A stretch of DNA of 64,000 nucleotides from Streptomyces dioscori (GTDB taxonomy: Bacteria; Actinomycetota; Actinomycetes; Streptomycetales; Streptomycetaceae): contig NZ_KZ679046.1 of NCBI RefSeq assembly GCF_003024195.1, positions 62,001 through 126,000 of the forward strand, read 5' to 3'. Of the stretch, positions 23,527 through 32,639 are shown piece after piece (within the stretch, counting starts at the first letter, position 1; each line of letters opens with the position of its first letter). Made by a program: the position numbers and the translations under genes. Below the pieces are notes generated by a model. The model ran no database searches and was not told the DNA's origin. It was given only the letters and a program-made list of their open reading frames with translations.

Positions 23527-24837
23527 TCAGTTCTCGGAGTGCGCCGGGCTCGCCTGCTCGCTCTTCGCCGGGATCCCCTGCGCGACCTCCTTCGTACGAC
23601 GCGTCAGATTGCGTACGTCGGGCACGAGGAGGACCGCCGCCGTCACCACGACGACCAGGACCGCGCAGCCCCACAGGGCCGCCGGACGTCCGAAGACGGA
23701 CTCGGCCGGGCCCGCGAGGGCGGTGGCGAGCGGGACCATGGCGATCGAGCCGAACCAGTCGTACGCCGAGACGCGGGAGAGCTTGTCCTCCGGGATCTCC
23801 TGGTGCAGCGCGGTCATCCAGGAGACGCCGAACACCTCGATGGCGACGCCGGTCACGAACATCACCCCGCACAGGACGCCGACCGGGGCCGGCACGGCGA
23901 GCGCGGCGGACGGCAGGGCGAGCGGGAACACGCAGAGCGTGCCGGCGAGGAGCAGTCTGCGGGGTTTCCAGCGCATCATCAGCAGCGCGCCCCCGACGGT
24001 GCCCGCGCCGAACGCGCCGAGGGCCAGGCCCCAGGGACCGGCGCCCCCGAGGCTGTCCCGGGCCACCAGAGGGCCGTACACCGCCTCGGCGGCGCCGACG
24101 ACGGCGACCACGACCGAGAACTGCGCGACGATCGCCCACAGCCAGGGCCGCCCCACGACCTCCCGCCAGCCGTCGCGGAGGTCGGTGAGCAGACCGGTGC
24201 CCGGCACCCGGGGCGGTATGTGGCCGACGTCGAGGAAGGCCCGCAGGGCGCCCGCGACCGCGAAGGCCAGCGCGTCCACGGCGAGCACCCAGCCCGGTCC
24301 GGCCAGCGCGACCATGACACCGCCGAGCGCCGCGCCGCCGAGGCCGGCGCCGTGCATCGCGAGGCGGAACACGGCGAAGGCGCGGTTCGCCTGCTTGCCG
24401 CTGACGGAGGAGAGCAGCATGCCCTCGGCGGCCGGGGCGAAGAACGCCTGGCCGGTGCCGCCGAGCGCGGTGAGGAGCATCATCTGCCAGAGCTGCGGCT
24501 CACCGGCGAGCACGAGGGCCGCGAAGGCCGCCTGGGAGAGACAGTTGAGGGTGTTGGCCGCGACCATCACGTGGTGCCGGGGCAGCCGGTCCGCGACCGC
24601 GCCGCCGATCAGCAGGAAGAGGACGAGGGGCAGGGTGCGGGCCGCCGCCACCAGGCCCACGTCGCCGCCGTCGCCGCCCTCGTCCAGGACGGCGAACGCC
24701 GCCGCGATCAACGCACCCTGGCTGCCCAGGTTCGTCACGACCGCGGCGGCGGTCAGCAGGACGTAGTTGCGGCCCGCCCAGGAGGGGCGGCGCGGTCCGG
24801 CGGCGGAACCGGTGGAGGAGTCGGCGGCGGGTTTCAC
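23527..24837 (-). CDS. MFS transporter
   Basis: A 436-residue major-facilitator exporter with about 12 transmembrane helices. After a 20-residue hydrophilic start comes GRNYVLLTAAAVVTNLGSQGALIAAAFAVL (TM1); FLLIGGAVADRLPRHHVMVAAN holds the MFS loop 2-3 signature (GxxADRxxR). The second half has LCGVMFVTGVAIEVFGVSWMTALHQEIPEDKLSRVSAYD, common in the MFS_3/EntS-like exporters. The cargo is unknown. I set the start at GTG 24837 because a promoter with TTGGCA (24868-24873), 18 nt and GATAGT (24844-24849) on this strand predicts a start there. A TTG at 24873 is rejected since it would overlap the promoter. Confidence 0.9.
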   Translation of the reverse strand: MKPAADSSTGSAAGPRRPSWAGRNYVLLTAAAVVTNLGSQGALIAAAFAVLDEGGDGGDVGLVAAARTLPLVLFLLIGGAVADRLPRHHVMVAANTLNCLSQAAFAALVLAGEPQLWQMMLLTALGGTGQAFFAPAAEGMLLSSVSGKQANRAFAVFRLAMHGAGLGGAALGGVMVALAGPGWVLAVDALAFAVAGALRAFLDVGHIPPRVPGTGLLTDLRDGWREVVGRPWLWAIVAQFSVVVAVVGAAEAVYGPLVARDSLGGAGPWGLALGAFGAGTVGGALLMMRWKPRRLLLAGTLCVFPLALPSAALAVPAPVGVLCGVMFVTGVAIEVFGVSWMTALHQEIPEDKLSRVSAYDWFGSIAMVPLATALAGPAESVFGRPAALWGCAVLVVVVTAAVLLVPDVRNLTRRTKEVAQGIPAKSEQASPAHSEN

Positions 24838-24843
24838 CTGGCG

Positions 24844-24890
24844 ACTATCGCCGCCGACAGGCCGACTTGCCAAACTGATTGTCGGCCTGT
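24844..24890 (-). promoter_or_regulatory. MFS gene promoter with overlapping inverted repeat
   Basis: Minus strand: TTGGCA (24868-24873), 18 nt, GATAGT (24844-24849), then GTG at 24837. ACAGGCCGAC (24857-24866) and GTCGGCCTGT (24881-24890) are perfect 10-bp arms flanking the -35 box, a good place for a repressor operator. No regulator gene is adjacent. Confidence 0.65.
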
Positions 24891-24929
24891 TCCGGGCCGT
24901 TTCCCGTGTGGCCCCGCTTCGCCGCGGCC

Positions 24930-25967
24930 TCAGCCGTCCGTCGGCGCGTCCTTGGTCAGCCGCACCGTGCTCAGGATCTTCTGGACGGTCGCGTCGGGGA
25001 TCTCGTCCTTGACACCCTGGGCGCCGAACAGGTTCCAGGTGACGTAGTCGCCCGCGCTGTTCTTGAAGGCGAAGGTGATGGCCTTGCCCTCGCTGTCACA
25101 CTTCCCGTTCTGCGGCGTGTTGCTGGAGTGCGCGTTGGCGACGCTGCCCTTGAGGCCCGACTTCGTCGTGTAGTCCTTCGCCTTGTCCCACTTCACGCTC
25201 TTCTTGTCGGGCTGCGTGTAGCCGCCGAAGATCCACCACGGTACGCGGGTCTCGGCCGCCTCGGCCGCGTCCTTGGCGCCGTTCTCGCCGCGCGTTCCGG
25301 CCGTGACCAGCGCCGTGTCCTCCTCGCGGCCGTCCTTGTCGCTGTCGCTGGTGCACCACTTGGACTTGAGGTAGGCGGGGGCGGTGACCGTGGTGCGGTC
25401 GGTCTTGCCCTTCTCCTCCCACTCGAAGCCGACGCTCGTGTCGGTGCTCTCGATCTCCCACTCGGCGGGCACGTCGAACATCGTCCCGAAGCGCGGGTTG
25501 ATGACGACCTTCCAGCCCGCGACCGTCGGCTTCTCGGCGTCCGTGCCGCGCGGGTTGTCCTCCTCGGCGGACGCGGACGCGCTCGGATCCTTGGTCGCGC
25601 TCGCCGACGGCCGCTTCGCCTTGCCGTCCTTGTCGCCGCCGGCCTCGTCGTCCTTGTCGCCGCCCAGGACCAGCACGCCCGTGACACCGGCCGCGACGAC
25701 GACGGCCGCGGCGGCCACGATCGCTACGATCTTCGTCCTGTTCCTGCCGCCGCCCTCGGGGGGCTGCGGCGCACCGGGCGCGGTCCAGCCGGGCTGCCCC
25801 GGCTGCGTGTACGGGCTCTGCGGCTGGGGTCCGGTCTGGTACCCGGGCTGCTGATATCCGGGCTGCTGATACGGATTCGGCTGCTGGTACCCCGGCTGCT
25901 GGTACGGGTTCTGGTTCTGGTCCTGCGGGTTCTGCTCGCCCCCGGGCGGCTGATTTCCTGGCCACAT
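24930..25967 (-). CDS. Pro/Gln/Tyr-repeat membrane protein with extracellular domain
   Basis: A 345-residue protein. Residues 1-75 are low-complexity Gln/Pro/Tyr/Gly (PGYQQP, NPYQQP repeats), then a basic patch GGRNRTKIVAI, one transmembrane helix (VAAAAVVVAAGVTGVLVLGG, about 80-105), an acidic Asp/Lys/Ser linker and an outer domain from about residue 150. The outer domain contains FGTMFDVPAEWEIESTDTSVGFEWEEKG, two Cys (WCTSD and GKCDSEG) that could form a disulphide, and no catalytic motif I know. The topology suggests a cytoplasmic unstructured tail and a surface domain, as in many streptomycete proteins of unknown function. ATG 25967 (MWPGNQPPGG) preferred over an upstream in-frame ATG. 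Confidence 0.75.
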   Translation of the reverse strand: MWPGNQPPGGEQNPQDQNQNPYQQPGYQQPNPYQQPGYQQPGYQTGPQPQSPYTQPGQPGWTAPGAPQPPEGGGRNRTKIVAIVAAAAVVVAAGVTGVLVLGGDKDDEAGGDKDGKAKRPSASATKDPSASASAEEDNPRGTDAEKPTVAGWKVVINPRFGTMFDVPAEWEIESTDTSVGFEWEEKGKTDRTTVTAPAYLKSKWCTSDSDKDGREEDTALVTAGTRGENGAKDAAEAAETRVPWWIFGGYTQPDKKSVKWDKAKDYTTKSGLKGSVANAHSSNTPQNGKCDSEGKAITFAFKNSAGDYVTWNLFGAQGVKDEIPDATVQKILSTVRLTKDAPTDG

Positions 25968-26117
25968 GGCCAGTAACACTAGTGCCGCACGGGACACGGT
26001 TGGGTCACTGCCCCTCATCAGGCACGTACCGGATCATCCGCGAGTGCGGACGTCATGTGTTCGAGATCCCGTCCAGGAACCTGTTCAAGATTCGCTACTC
26101 GCGGGTAACGTGCGGCC

Positions 26118-26570
26118 ATGAGCGCAGATCAGATGTCTGTCGGCGAGATGCTCGCCGCCACCGTGCCGATGGTCCGGACCCTGAAACTGGAGTACCTCGA
26201 AACCACTCCGGAGAAGGCCGTACTCGCACTGCCCGACCAGAGCGAGTACCACAACCACGTGGGCGGACCCCACGCCGGAGCGATGTTCACCCTGGGGGAA
26301 TCGGCGAGCGGGGCGGTCGTGCTGGCCGCGTTCGGGGACCAGCTCGCGCGGGCCGTACCGCTGCCCGTGACCGCCGAGATCGCGTTCAGGAAGCTGGCCA
26401 GAGGACCTGTCACGGCCACCGCCACCCTGGGGCGGCCCGCCGCCGACGTCGTCGCCGAACTCGACGCCGGCCTGCGCCCGGAGTTCCCGGTTGCCGTCGC
26501 CATCCAGCGCGAGGACGGCGCCGTCACCGGCGAGATGACGGTCGTCTGGACGCTGCGCCCCAACGGCTGA
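26118..26570 (+). CDS. Hotdog-fold thioesterase-like protein (DUF4442)
   Basis: A 150-residue hotdog-fold protein. QSEYHNHVGGPHAGAMFTLGESASGAVVLAAFGDQL contains the HVGGPHAGAMFTLGE segment that fits the central helix of PaaI/DUF4442 thioesterases, which hydrolyse acyl-CoA; PVTAEIAFRKLARGPVTATATLG is the following strand pair. The cognate acyl group is unknown. TAACGT (26106-26111) lies 6 nt before the ATG, so the transcript may be leaderless. The gene stands alone. Confidence 0.87.
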   Translation: MSADQMSVGEMLAATVPMVRTLKLEYLETTPEKAVLALPDQSEYHNHVGGPHAGAMFTLGESASGAVVLAAFGDQLARAVPLPVTAEIAFRKLARGPVTATATLGRPAADVVAELDAGLRPEFPVAVAIQREDGAVTGEMTVVWTLRPNG

Positions 26571-26609
26571 AGACGGTTCCCTGAGGGGTTTTTGATGGTT
26601 CGGTGACGA

Positions 26610-26638
26610 TTGCCTGAGGGGTGCGGCGTCATGAGAAT
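26610..26638 (+). promoter_or_regulatory. Promoter of the PhyH gene
   Basis: TTGCCT (26610-26615), 17 nt, GAGAAT (26633-26638). Transcription would start near 26645, leaving about a 65-nt leader before the ATG at 26711. A short Arg-rich reading frame in the leader (from 26631) overlaps the gene and is probably not translated. Confidence 0.55.
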
Positions 26639-26710
26639 GACTGCGAAGCGTCGCCGCGATGCCAAACGGTTCGCCGCGATGTCCGCAAGGACCACCCCGA
26701 AAGGACGACG

Positions 26711-27889
26711 ATGTCCAGCACCCTTTCAGGACCCCGCACCTGGCTGTCCGAGGACGACTGCGACCTCGACGGATTGCGTGAACTGGTCGAGCGGGACACC
26801 GACCCGGCCGACTACCCGTACGCCGCCGCCGTCGAGCGGAACGTCCTGCTGTACGACAGCGGGAGCCTGCGCGCCGAGGTGCGGACGCCCGAAGGTCGCC
26901 GGAACGTACAGGCGGAGCTGGTCCGGGCGCTCGCCGACGGGCCCGGCATCGTCGTCCTCAAAGGCGCCTTCCCCGACCGCGCGGTCCTCGACCGGGCGAC
27001 CAGGGTCTTCGACGCGCTGATCGCCGAGCAGCGTGCCTCGGGGGCCGTCGCGGGCGACCACTTCGCGAAGCCGGGAGCCAACGACCGGGTCTGGAACGCG
27101 CTGCAGAAGGCGGCCCTGCTGGATCCGGAGGCGTTCGCCGACTACTACGCCAACGACATCCTCGCCCTGGTGTCCCTGGCCTGGCTCGGGCCCGGCTACC
27201 AGGTCACCTCACAGGTCAACGTCGTGAACCCGGGCGGGGCCGCGCAGACCGTGCACCGCGACTACCACCTGGGCTTCCTGAGCAACGAGGTCGCCGCCGC
27301 GTATCCGGCGCACGTGCACCGGCTCTCGCCCGTGCTGACGCTCCAGGGGGCGGTCGCCCACTGCGACATGCCCGTCGAGTCCGGTCCCACGATGTACCTG
27401 CCGCACTCGCAGAAGTACGAGCCCGGTTATCTGGCCTGGCGGCTGCCCGAGTTCCACGAGTACTTCGAGGCACATCACGTGCAACTGCCGCTCGCGGCGG
27501 GGGACGCGGTGTTCTTCAACCCCGCGCTCTTCCATGCCGCCGGGCACAACACGTCGGCGGACATCCGGCGGATGGCCAACCTGCTGCAGGTGTCCTCCGC
27601 GTTCGGGCGGGCGATGGAGAGCGTCGACCGGGAGGCCGTGTCGAACGCGGTCTATCCGGTGCTGGTCGCTCGGGCCGCGGCGGGGGCGGGTCCGGAGTGG
27701 CTGGAGGCGGTGGTGGCGGCCAGCGCGGAAGGGTATGCCTTTCCGACCGACCTGGACTCCGATCCACCGGTGGGTGGGCTGGCGCCGGCGTCCCAGGCGG
27801 ATGTTGTGCGGCTCGCGTTGCGGGAGGGGTGGGGGGTGGGGCGGTTGCGCACGGCTTTGAGGGAGGCGGGTGAGCGGCGCTCCAGCTGA
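26711..27889 (+). CDS. Phytanoyl-CoA dioxygenase (PhyH) family protein
   Basis: A 392-residue Fe(II)/2-oxoglutarate-dependent oxygenase. VNPGGAAQTVHRDYHLGFL contains the His-x-Asp iron ligands (HRD) and AGDAVFFNPALFHAAGHNTSADIRRMANLLQVS the distal His and the Arg that binds 2-oxoglutarate. The upstream region is typical of PhyH proteins, for example GPGIVVLKGAFPD and DRVWNALQKAAL. PhyH enzymes hydroxylate lipids or secondary metabolites. ATG 26711 with AAAGGA 6 nt upstream, far better than the longer frame. It faces the inositol transport operon across the repeat array; a link to inositol metabolism is possible but unproven. Confidence 0.88.
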   Translation: MSSTLSGPRTWLSEDDCDLDGLRELVERDTDPADYPYAAAVERNVLLYDSGSLRAEVRTPEGRRNVQAELVRALADGPGIVVLKGAFPDRAVLDRATRVFDALIAEQRASGAVAGDHFAKPGANDRVWNALQKAALLDPEAFADYYANDILALVSLAWLGPGYQVTSQVNVVNPGGAAQTVHRDYHLGFLSNEVAAAYPAHVHRLSPVLTLQGAVAHCDMPVESGPTMYLPHSQKYEPGYLAWRLPEFHEYFEAHHVQLPLAAGDAVFFNPALFHAAGHNTSADIRRMANLLQVSSAFGRAMESVDREAVSNAVYPVLVARAAAGAGPEWLEAVVAASAEGYAFPTDLDSDPPVGGLAPASQADVVRLALREGWGVGRLRTALREAGERRSS

Positions 27890-27958
27890 GGGGGTGGGGT
27901 GGGATGGGGCGGGGTGGTTGGGCGTGGTTCTTCGGGCGCGGGTGCGCTGTGGCTGGCC

Positions 27959-28294
27959 GCGCAGTTCCCCGCGCCCCTAAAGGCAAAGACAAAAGACTGC
28001 GCCGTTCCCCGCGCCCCTGAGGGTTGAGGGGGCGCGCCGCTGCCCGTGCGCCTCAAAGCGAAAAGATTGCGCCGTTCCCCGCGCCCCTAAAAGCCAAAGA
28101 CGAAAAGACTGCGCCGTTCCCCGCGCCCCTGGGTGGGACGGGGCGCAGCCCCTCCCCGAGGGGCGCGGGGAACGGCGCGGCCAACCCCCACCGCCCGCAG
28201 ACGAACGTCGTCTTCAGGGGCGCGGGGAACGGCGCGAGCAACCCCCACCGGCCCGCGGATGAACACGGTTTTTCAGGGGCGCGGGGAACTGCGC
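27959..28294. repeat. Array of seven dispersed elements, four forward and three inverted
   Basis: Forward copies of GCGC(A/C)GTTCCCCGCGCCCCT at 27959-27978, 27999-28018, 28069-28088 and 28111-28130; reverse copies at 28159-28178, 28216-28235 and 28275-28294. The A-rich spacers (AAAGACAAAAGACT, AAAGACGAAAAGACT) between forward copies are similar. The reverse copies continue into CCCCCACCGCCCGC. The array fills the gap between convergent genes (27889 and 28349) and can fold into large alternative stems. No protein-coding sequence is visible in the 459-bp gap. Confidence 0.88.
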
Positions 28295-28348
28295 AATCTT
28301 TTGGGTCCGCATCCACCGGCCCGCACGGGGATCTCTGCCCGAAGGGCG

Positions 28349-29361
28349 TCAGGCGTAGAACGGTGGGCGTTTCGCGAGCTCCACCTCTACCCGGCCGCCC
28401 TCCTGCTGCGCACGCACCCCCGCCTCACAGACCGCCGCCGTGGCATAGCCGTCCCACGCCGAGGGGCCCGTGATCTCGCCGCGCCGCGTGGCGTCCACCC
28501 ATGCCTGCATCTGCCGGTCGTACGCGTCCTCGAAGCGCTCCGTGAAGTCCTGCGCGATGGTCCCGCCCCAGCGGCCCGCCATGTTGGTGACGAGGGAGTG
28601 TCCGTCACCGATCCGGGCCGTGCCGCGCTCGCAGACCACTTCGGCCTGCACCTGGTAGCCGAAGCCGCAGTTGACATTGATCTCGACGTCCACGACCGCG
28701 CCGCCGGCGGTCTCGAAGAGGACCAGTTGCGGGTCCTGCAGCCCTTCGGGCGCGTTGCCCGAAGGGGTCGGCTTCAGCACGGTGACCGCGGTGATCTCCT
28801 GGCCGAGCAGCCAGCGGGTGATGTCCATCTCGTGCACGACGGAGTCGTTGATGAGCATCTCGCTGGTGAACCCGGGCGGGGTCGCCACATTGCGGTGCCG
28901 GTTGTGCAGCATCAGAGGGCGGCCCAGCTGGCCGGTCTCCAGCAGCGACTTGAGCTTCACGTACTCGGCGTCGTACCGGCGCATGAAGCCCACCTGCACC
29001 CTGCGGTGCCCGAGCCGCTGTTCGGCCTCCAGGACGCGCAGCGCCGAGGCGGAGCCGGGTGTGAGGGGCTTCTCGCACAGCACCGGCAGGTCGTGCTCGA
29101 ACGCGGCGAGCAGGGCCGCCTCGTGGGCGGGGCCCGGCGAGGCGATCAGCACGGCGTCGACGCCGTCCGCGGCCATCGCGGCGGCCGGGTCGGTGTGCGC
29201 GGAGCAGCCCTCGATGCCGTCGGCGATCCGCTTGACCCGTTCCGCGTCGACGTCGGCGACGGCGGCCACGCGGGCCCCGCTGGTCACCTCGTGGAGCCGG
29301 CGCACATGGTCGGCCCCCATCCTGCCGGTGCCGATGACGGCCACTCCGAGCACGCCCGCCA

Positions 29362-29362
<1 letters not shown>
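28349..29362 (-). CDS. iolG: Inositol 2-dehydrogenase (Gfo/Idh/MocA family)
   Basis: A 337-residue NAD-dependent dehydrogenase that should oxidise myo-inositol to scyllo-inosose, the first catabolic step. VAVIGTGRMGADHVRRLHEV binds NAD; VLCEKPLTP carries the catalytic Lys (about residue 98); NDSVVHEMDITRWLLGQEI includes the HxxD substrate-binding motif. Function is inferred from clustering with an ABC transporter and iolC-iolB-iolD-mmsA. It is the last gene of the leftward operon, its ATG overlapping the upstream TGA by one base. The family cannot be told apart from scyllo-inositol dehydrogenases by sequence alone. Confidence 0.88.
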
Positions 29363-30294
<932 letters not shown>

Positions 30295-30297
30295 GGG

Positions 30298-31380
30298 TTA
30301 CCTCCGGGTTGCCTGGCGGCGGACCCACAGATTGACGAGGGCGGCGAGCAGGAGCATGACGCCGAGGAAGGCCTTGAACCAGTCGGGGTTCCAGTTGGCG
30401 TACACGATGCCCTGGGAGACCATGCCGAAGATGAACGCGCCGATGACGGCGCCGATCGCGGAGCCGTAGCCGCCGGTGAGCAGGCAGCCGCCGATGACCG
30501 CGGCGATGATGTACAGGAACTCGTTGCCCACGCCCTCACCGGACTGGACGGTGTTGAACGAGAACAGGATGTGCATGCCGACGAACCAGGCGCCGGCGCC
30601 GACGCCCATGAACAGGGCGATCTTGGTGAAGGTGACCGGTACGCCGACCGCGCGGGCGCTCTCCTGGCTGCCGCCGGTGGCGAAGATCCAGTTGCCGAAC
30701 TTGGTGCGCAGCAGCAGCCAGGTGGCGAGGGCGGCGAGGACCAGCCAGTAGAAGACGGTGATCTTGACGTCGACCCCGCCGATGGTTATCTCGGAGGCGA
30801 AGATGCTCTTGGCCTGGTCGAAGCCGTCCATGTCGCTGATGGAGTCGGTGGCGACGTTGCCGGTGAAGAGCTTGGTGATGGCGAGGTTGGCGCCCTGGAG
30901 GATCAGGAACGTGCCCAGCGTGATGAGGAACGAGGGCAGTCCGGTGCGTACCAGCATGTAGCCGTTGAACGCGCCGATCGCCAGCGCCACCACCAGGGCG
31001 ACGATGACGCCGGTCCACACGTTCATGGACAGTTGGAAGCTCCACATGCTCGCTGTGAGCGCGGAGGTGGTCACGGCCACACCGGCGGAGAGGTCGAACT
31101 CGCCGCCGATCATCAGCAGGGCCACCGGCAGGGCCATGATGCCCATCACGGAGGCCTCGTAGAGCACGTTGGCCAGCGAGCTCGCCTCACGGAACGGGGA
31201 GGCGACCGCGAAGAAGAAGATGTAGACGACGATCGCCGCGATGAGGGCGCCGATCTCCGGGCGGGCCGCCAGGCGGCGGGCCAGTGACCGTTCCGAGGTC
31301 CGGCCGTCCTTGGGGGCGGCCGGCGAAGCCGGCGGCGAGGAACTCGCCGCCGGTGCCGTTGCCTGGGTCATGGGTGTCAC
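30298..31380 (-). CDS. Sugar/inositol ABC transporter permease
   Basis: A 360-residue membrane protein of the BPD_transp_2 (RbsC/XylH) class with about ten hydrophobic helices. LIGGEFDLSAGVAVTTSALTASM contains the RbsC-type motif, GAFNGYMLVRTGLPSFLITLGTFLILQG is the typical GxxNGxLxxxxxxPxFIxTLG signature, and IIAAVIGGCLLTGGYGSAIGA the late signature. It forms the channel of the importer. GTG 31380 is chosen because it overlaps the upstream TGA in GTGA and has GAAGGG 6 nt away; an ATG 9 nt downstream lacks a Shine-Dalgarno sequence. Confidence 0.95.
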   Translation of the reverse strand: MTPMTQATAPAASSSPPASPAAPKDGRTSERSLARRLAARPEIGALIAAIVVYIFFFAVASPFREASSLANVLYEASVMGIMALPVALLMIGGEFDLSAGVAVTTSALTASMWSFQLSMNVWTGVIVALVVALAIGAFNGYMLVRTGLPSFLITLGTFLILQGANLAITKLFTGNVATDSISDMDGFDQAKSIFASEITIGGVDVKITVFYWLVLAALATWLLLRTKFGNWIFATGGSQESARAVGVPVTFTKIALFMGVGAGAWFVGMHILFSFNTVQSGEGVGNEFLYIIAAVIGGCLLTGGYGSAIGAVIGAFIFGMVSQGIVYANWNPDWFKAFLGVMLLLAALVNLWVRRQATRR

Positions 31381-32393
31381 CGAGTACCCTTCGAGGCGAA
31401 CTTGGCTATGTCGTCCACGTTGTCCTTGTCGACGAACGCCGGGCCGGTGAGCACGGGCTCCTGGCCGCCTCCGCTGAAGTTGCCGTTGGTCTTGTAGAGC
31501 CACAGCGAGTCCACCGACAGGTAGCCCTGCAGGTAGGGCTGCTGGTCGACCGCGAACTCGATGTCGCCGCCCTTGACGGCGTCGACCATCTCCTTGTTGA
31601 GGTCGAAGGTCGCCACCTTCGCCTTGCTGCCCGCGTCGTCCACGGACTGCACGGCGGTCAGGGCGAACGGGGCACCGAGCGTGACCACGTAGTCGATCGA
31701 CGTGTCCTGCTTGAGCTTGGCGTTGATCGTCGACTTCACGGACGGCATGTTCGTGCCGTTCACGTTGAGGGTGGTGGTCTTGCCCTTGAACGTCTTCTTC
31801 ACGCCGGAGCAGCGGGCCTCCAGGGAGACGCTGCCCTGCTCGTGGATGACGCAGATGTTGTTCTTGGCGCCGAGTGCGTTGAGCTTCTCGCCGAAGGCCT
31901 CACCGGCGACGAACTCGTCCTGGCCGAAGTAGGACAGGAGTCCCTGCTCCTTCCAGTCGTCGATGCCTCCGTTGAGACCGACGACGGGGATGCCAGCCTT
32001 CTCGGCCTTGGCCACGACGTCCTTCATGGCGTCGGGCTTGGAGAGGGTGACCGCGATGCCGTCGACCTTCTGGTCGATCGCGTTCTGGACGAGGTTGGCC
32101 TGCTTGGCCGAGTCCGGGTTGTTCGAGTAGACCAGCTCGACGTTGTCCTTGGCGGCGGCGGTCTCCGCTCCCTTGCGGACGAGGTCCCAGAAGGTGTCAC
32201 CGGCGGCCGCGTGGGTGATCATCGCGATCTTCATACGGGGGGTGTCGGCCTTGCCGGCCGACGCGTTGCCCGAGTCCTCCTCGGCCTTCTTGCCACCCGA
32301 GTCGCTGGAGCATCCGGTGACCATCAGGGCCGCCGCGGCGGCCGCGGCGACGAGGGCGATTCTGCGGGAACGGGGGCGAGACGTGCGGTCCAT
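31377..32393 (-). CDS. Sugar/inositol ABC transporter substrate-binding lipoprotein
   Basis: A 338-residue periplasmic-binding-type receptor anchored outside the membrane. Signal peptide with lipobox VTGC (acylated Cys near 28), a Ser/Glu/Lys linker, then a Peripla_BP_4-like domain starting MKIAMITHAAAGDTFWDLVRKGAETAA; NAIDQKVDGIAVTLSKPDAM and VGLNGGIDDWKEQGLLSYFGQDEFVAGEAFGE follow. This fits bacterial inositol/ribose receptors. It is the first gene of the leftward operon (receptor, permease, ATPase, iolG), transcribed from the shared promoter region with iolC. The substrate is inferred from the locus. Confidence 0.93.
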   Translation of the reverse strand: MDRTSRPRSRRIALVAAAAAAALMVTGCSSDSGGKKAEEDSGNASAGKADTPRMKIAMITHAAAGDTFWDLVRKGAETAAAKDNVELVYSNNPDSAKQANLVQNAIDQKVDGIAVTLSKPDAMKDVVAKAEKAGIPVVGLNGGIDDWKEQGLLSYFGQDEFVAGEAFGEKLNALGAKNNICVIHEQGSVSLEARCSGVKKTFKGKTTTLNVNGTNMPSVKSTINAKLKQDTSIDYVVTLGAPFALTAVQSVDDAGSKAKVATFDLNKEMVDAVKGGDIEFAVDQQPYLQGYLSVDSLWLYKTNGNFSGGGQEPVLTGPAFVDKDNVDDIAKFASKGTR

Positions 32394-32461
32394 CTTTCCG
32401 GCACCTCACTGTGCGACAAGGGAGAGGAAGTTTGAAAACTCGGCAGTTCTGTTGGGAGGGG

Positions 32462-32572
32462 ATGTAAGTCCCTCATATGCCCCGCTGTCAATACTTTGTT
32501 AAGACATCATTTCACGGTGACGTGAGAATGTAAGTACAAAGTCTTGACATGGCTCGGCCCCCGGTCTTACAC
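32462..32572. promoter_or_regulatory. Divergent promoters of the inositol locus with mirrored TTGACA elements
   Basis: Rightward: TTGACA (32544-32549), 17 nt, TTACAC (32567-32572). Leftward: TTGACA (forward TGTCAA, 32486-32491), 18 nt, TTACAT (32462-32467). Each -35 box is preceded by ACAAAGT, so the two halves form a spaced inverted repeat, TGTCAA(T/G)ACTTTGT on one strand and its complement on the other. ATGTAAGT occurs at 32462-32469 and 32528-32535. The lower G+C and symmetry suggest control by one regulator, probably the GntR protein at 38966. Confidence 0.75.
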
Positions 32573-32639
32573 CTAGGACACACCGGTCCCCCGCATCCCG
32601 CACCCCCACAAGACCGCATCCACACGAGGAGCGACGCGT

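Noticed and set aside
26631..26711. Short Arg-rich ORF (MRMTAKRRRDAKRF...) in the PhyH leader
   Set aside because: It overlaps the PhyH start in another frame, lacks a Shine-Dalgarno sequence and has the composition of chance GC-rich DNA.
27959..28294. CRISPR array
   Set aside because: The repeats occur in both orientations with irregular spacers of low complexity, no leader and no cas genes; they belong to the dispersed element.
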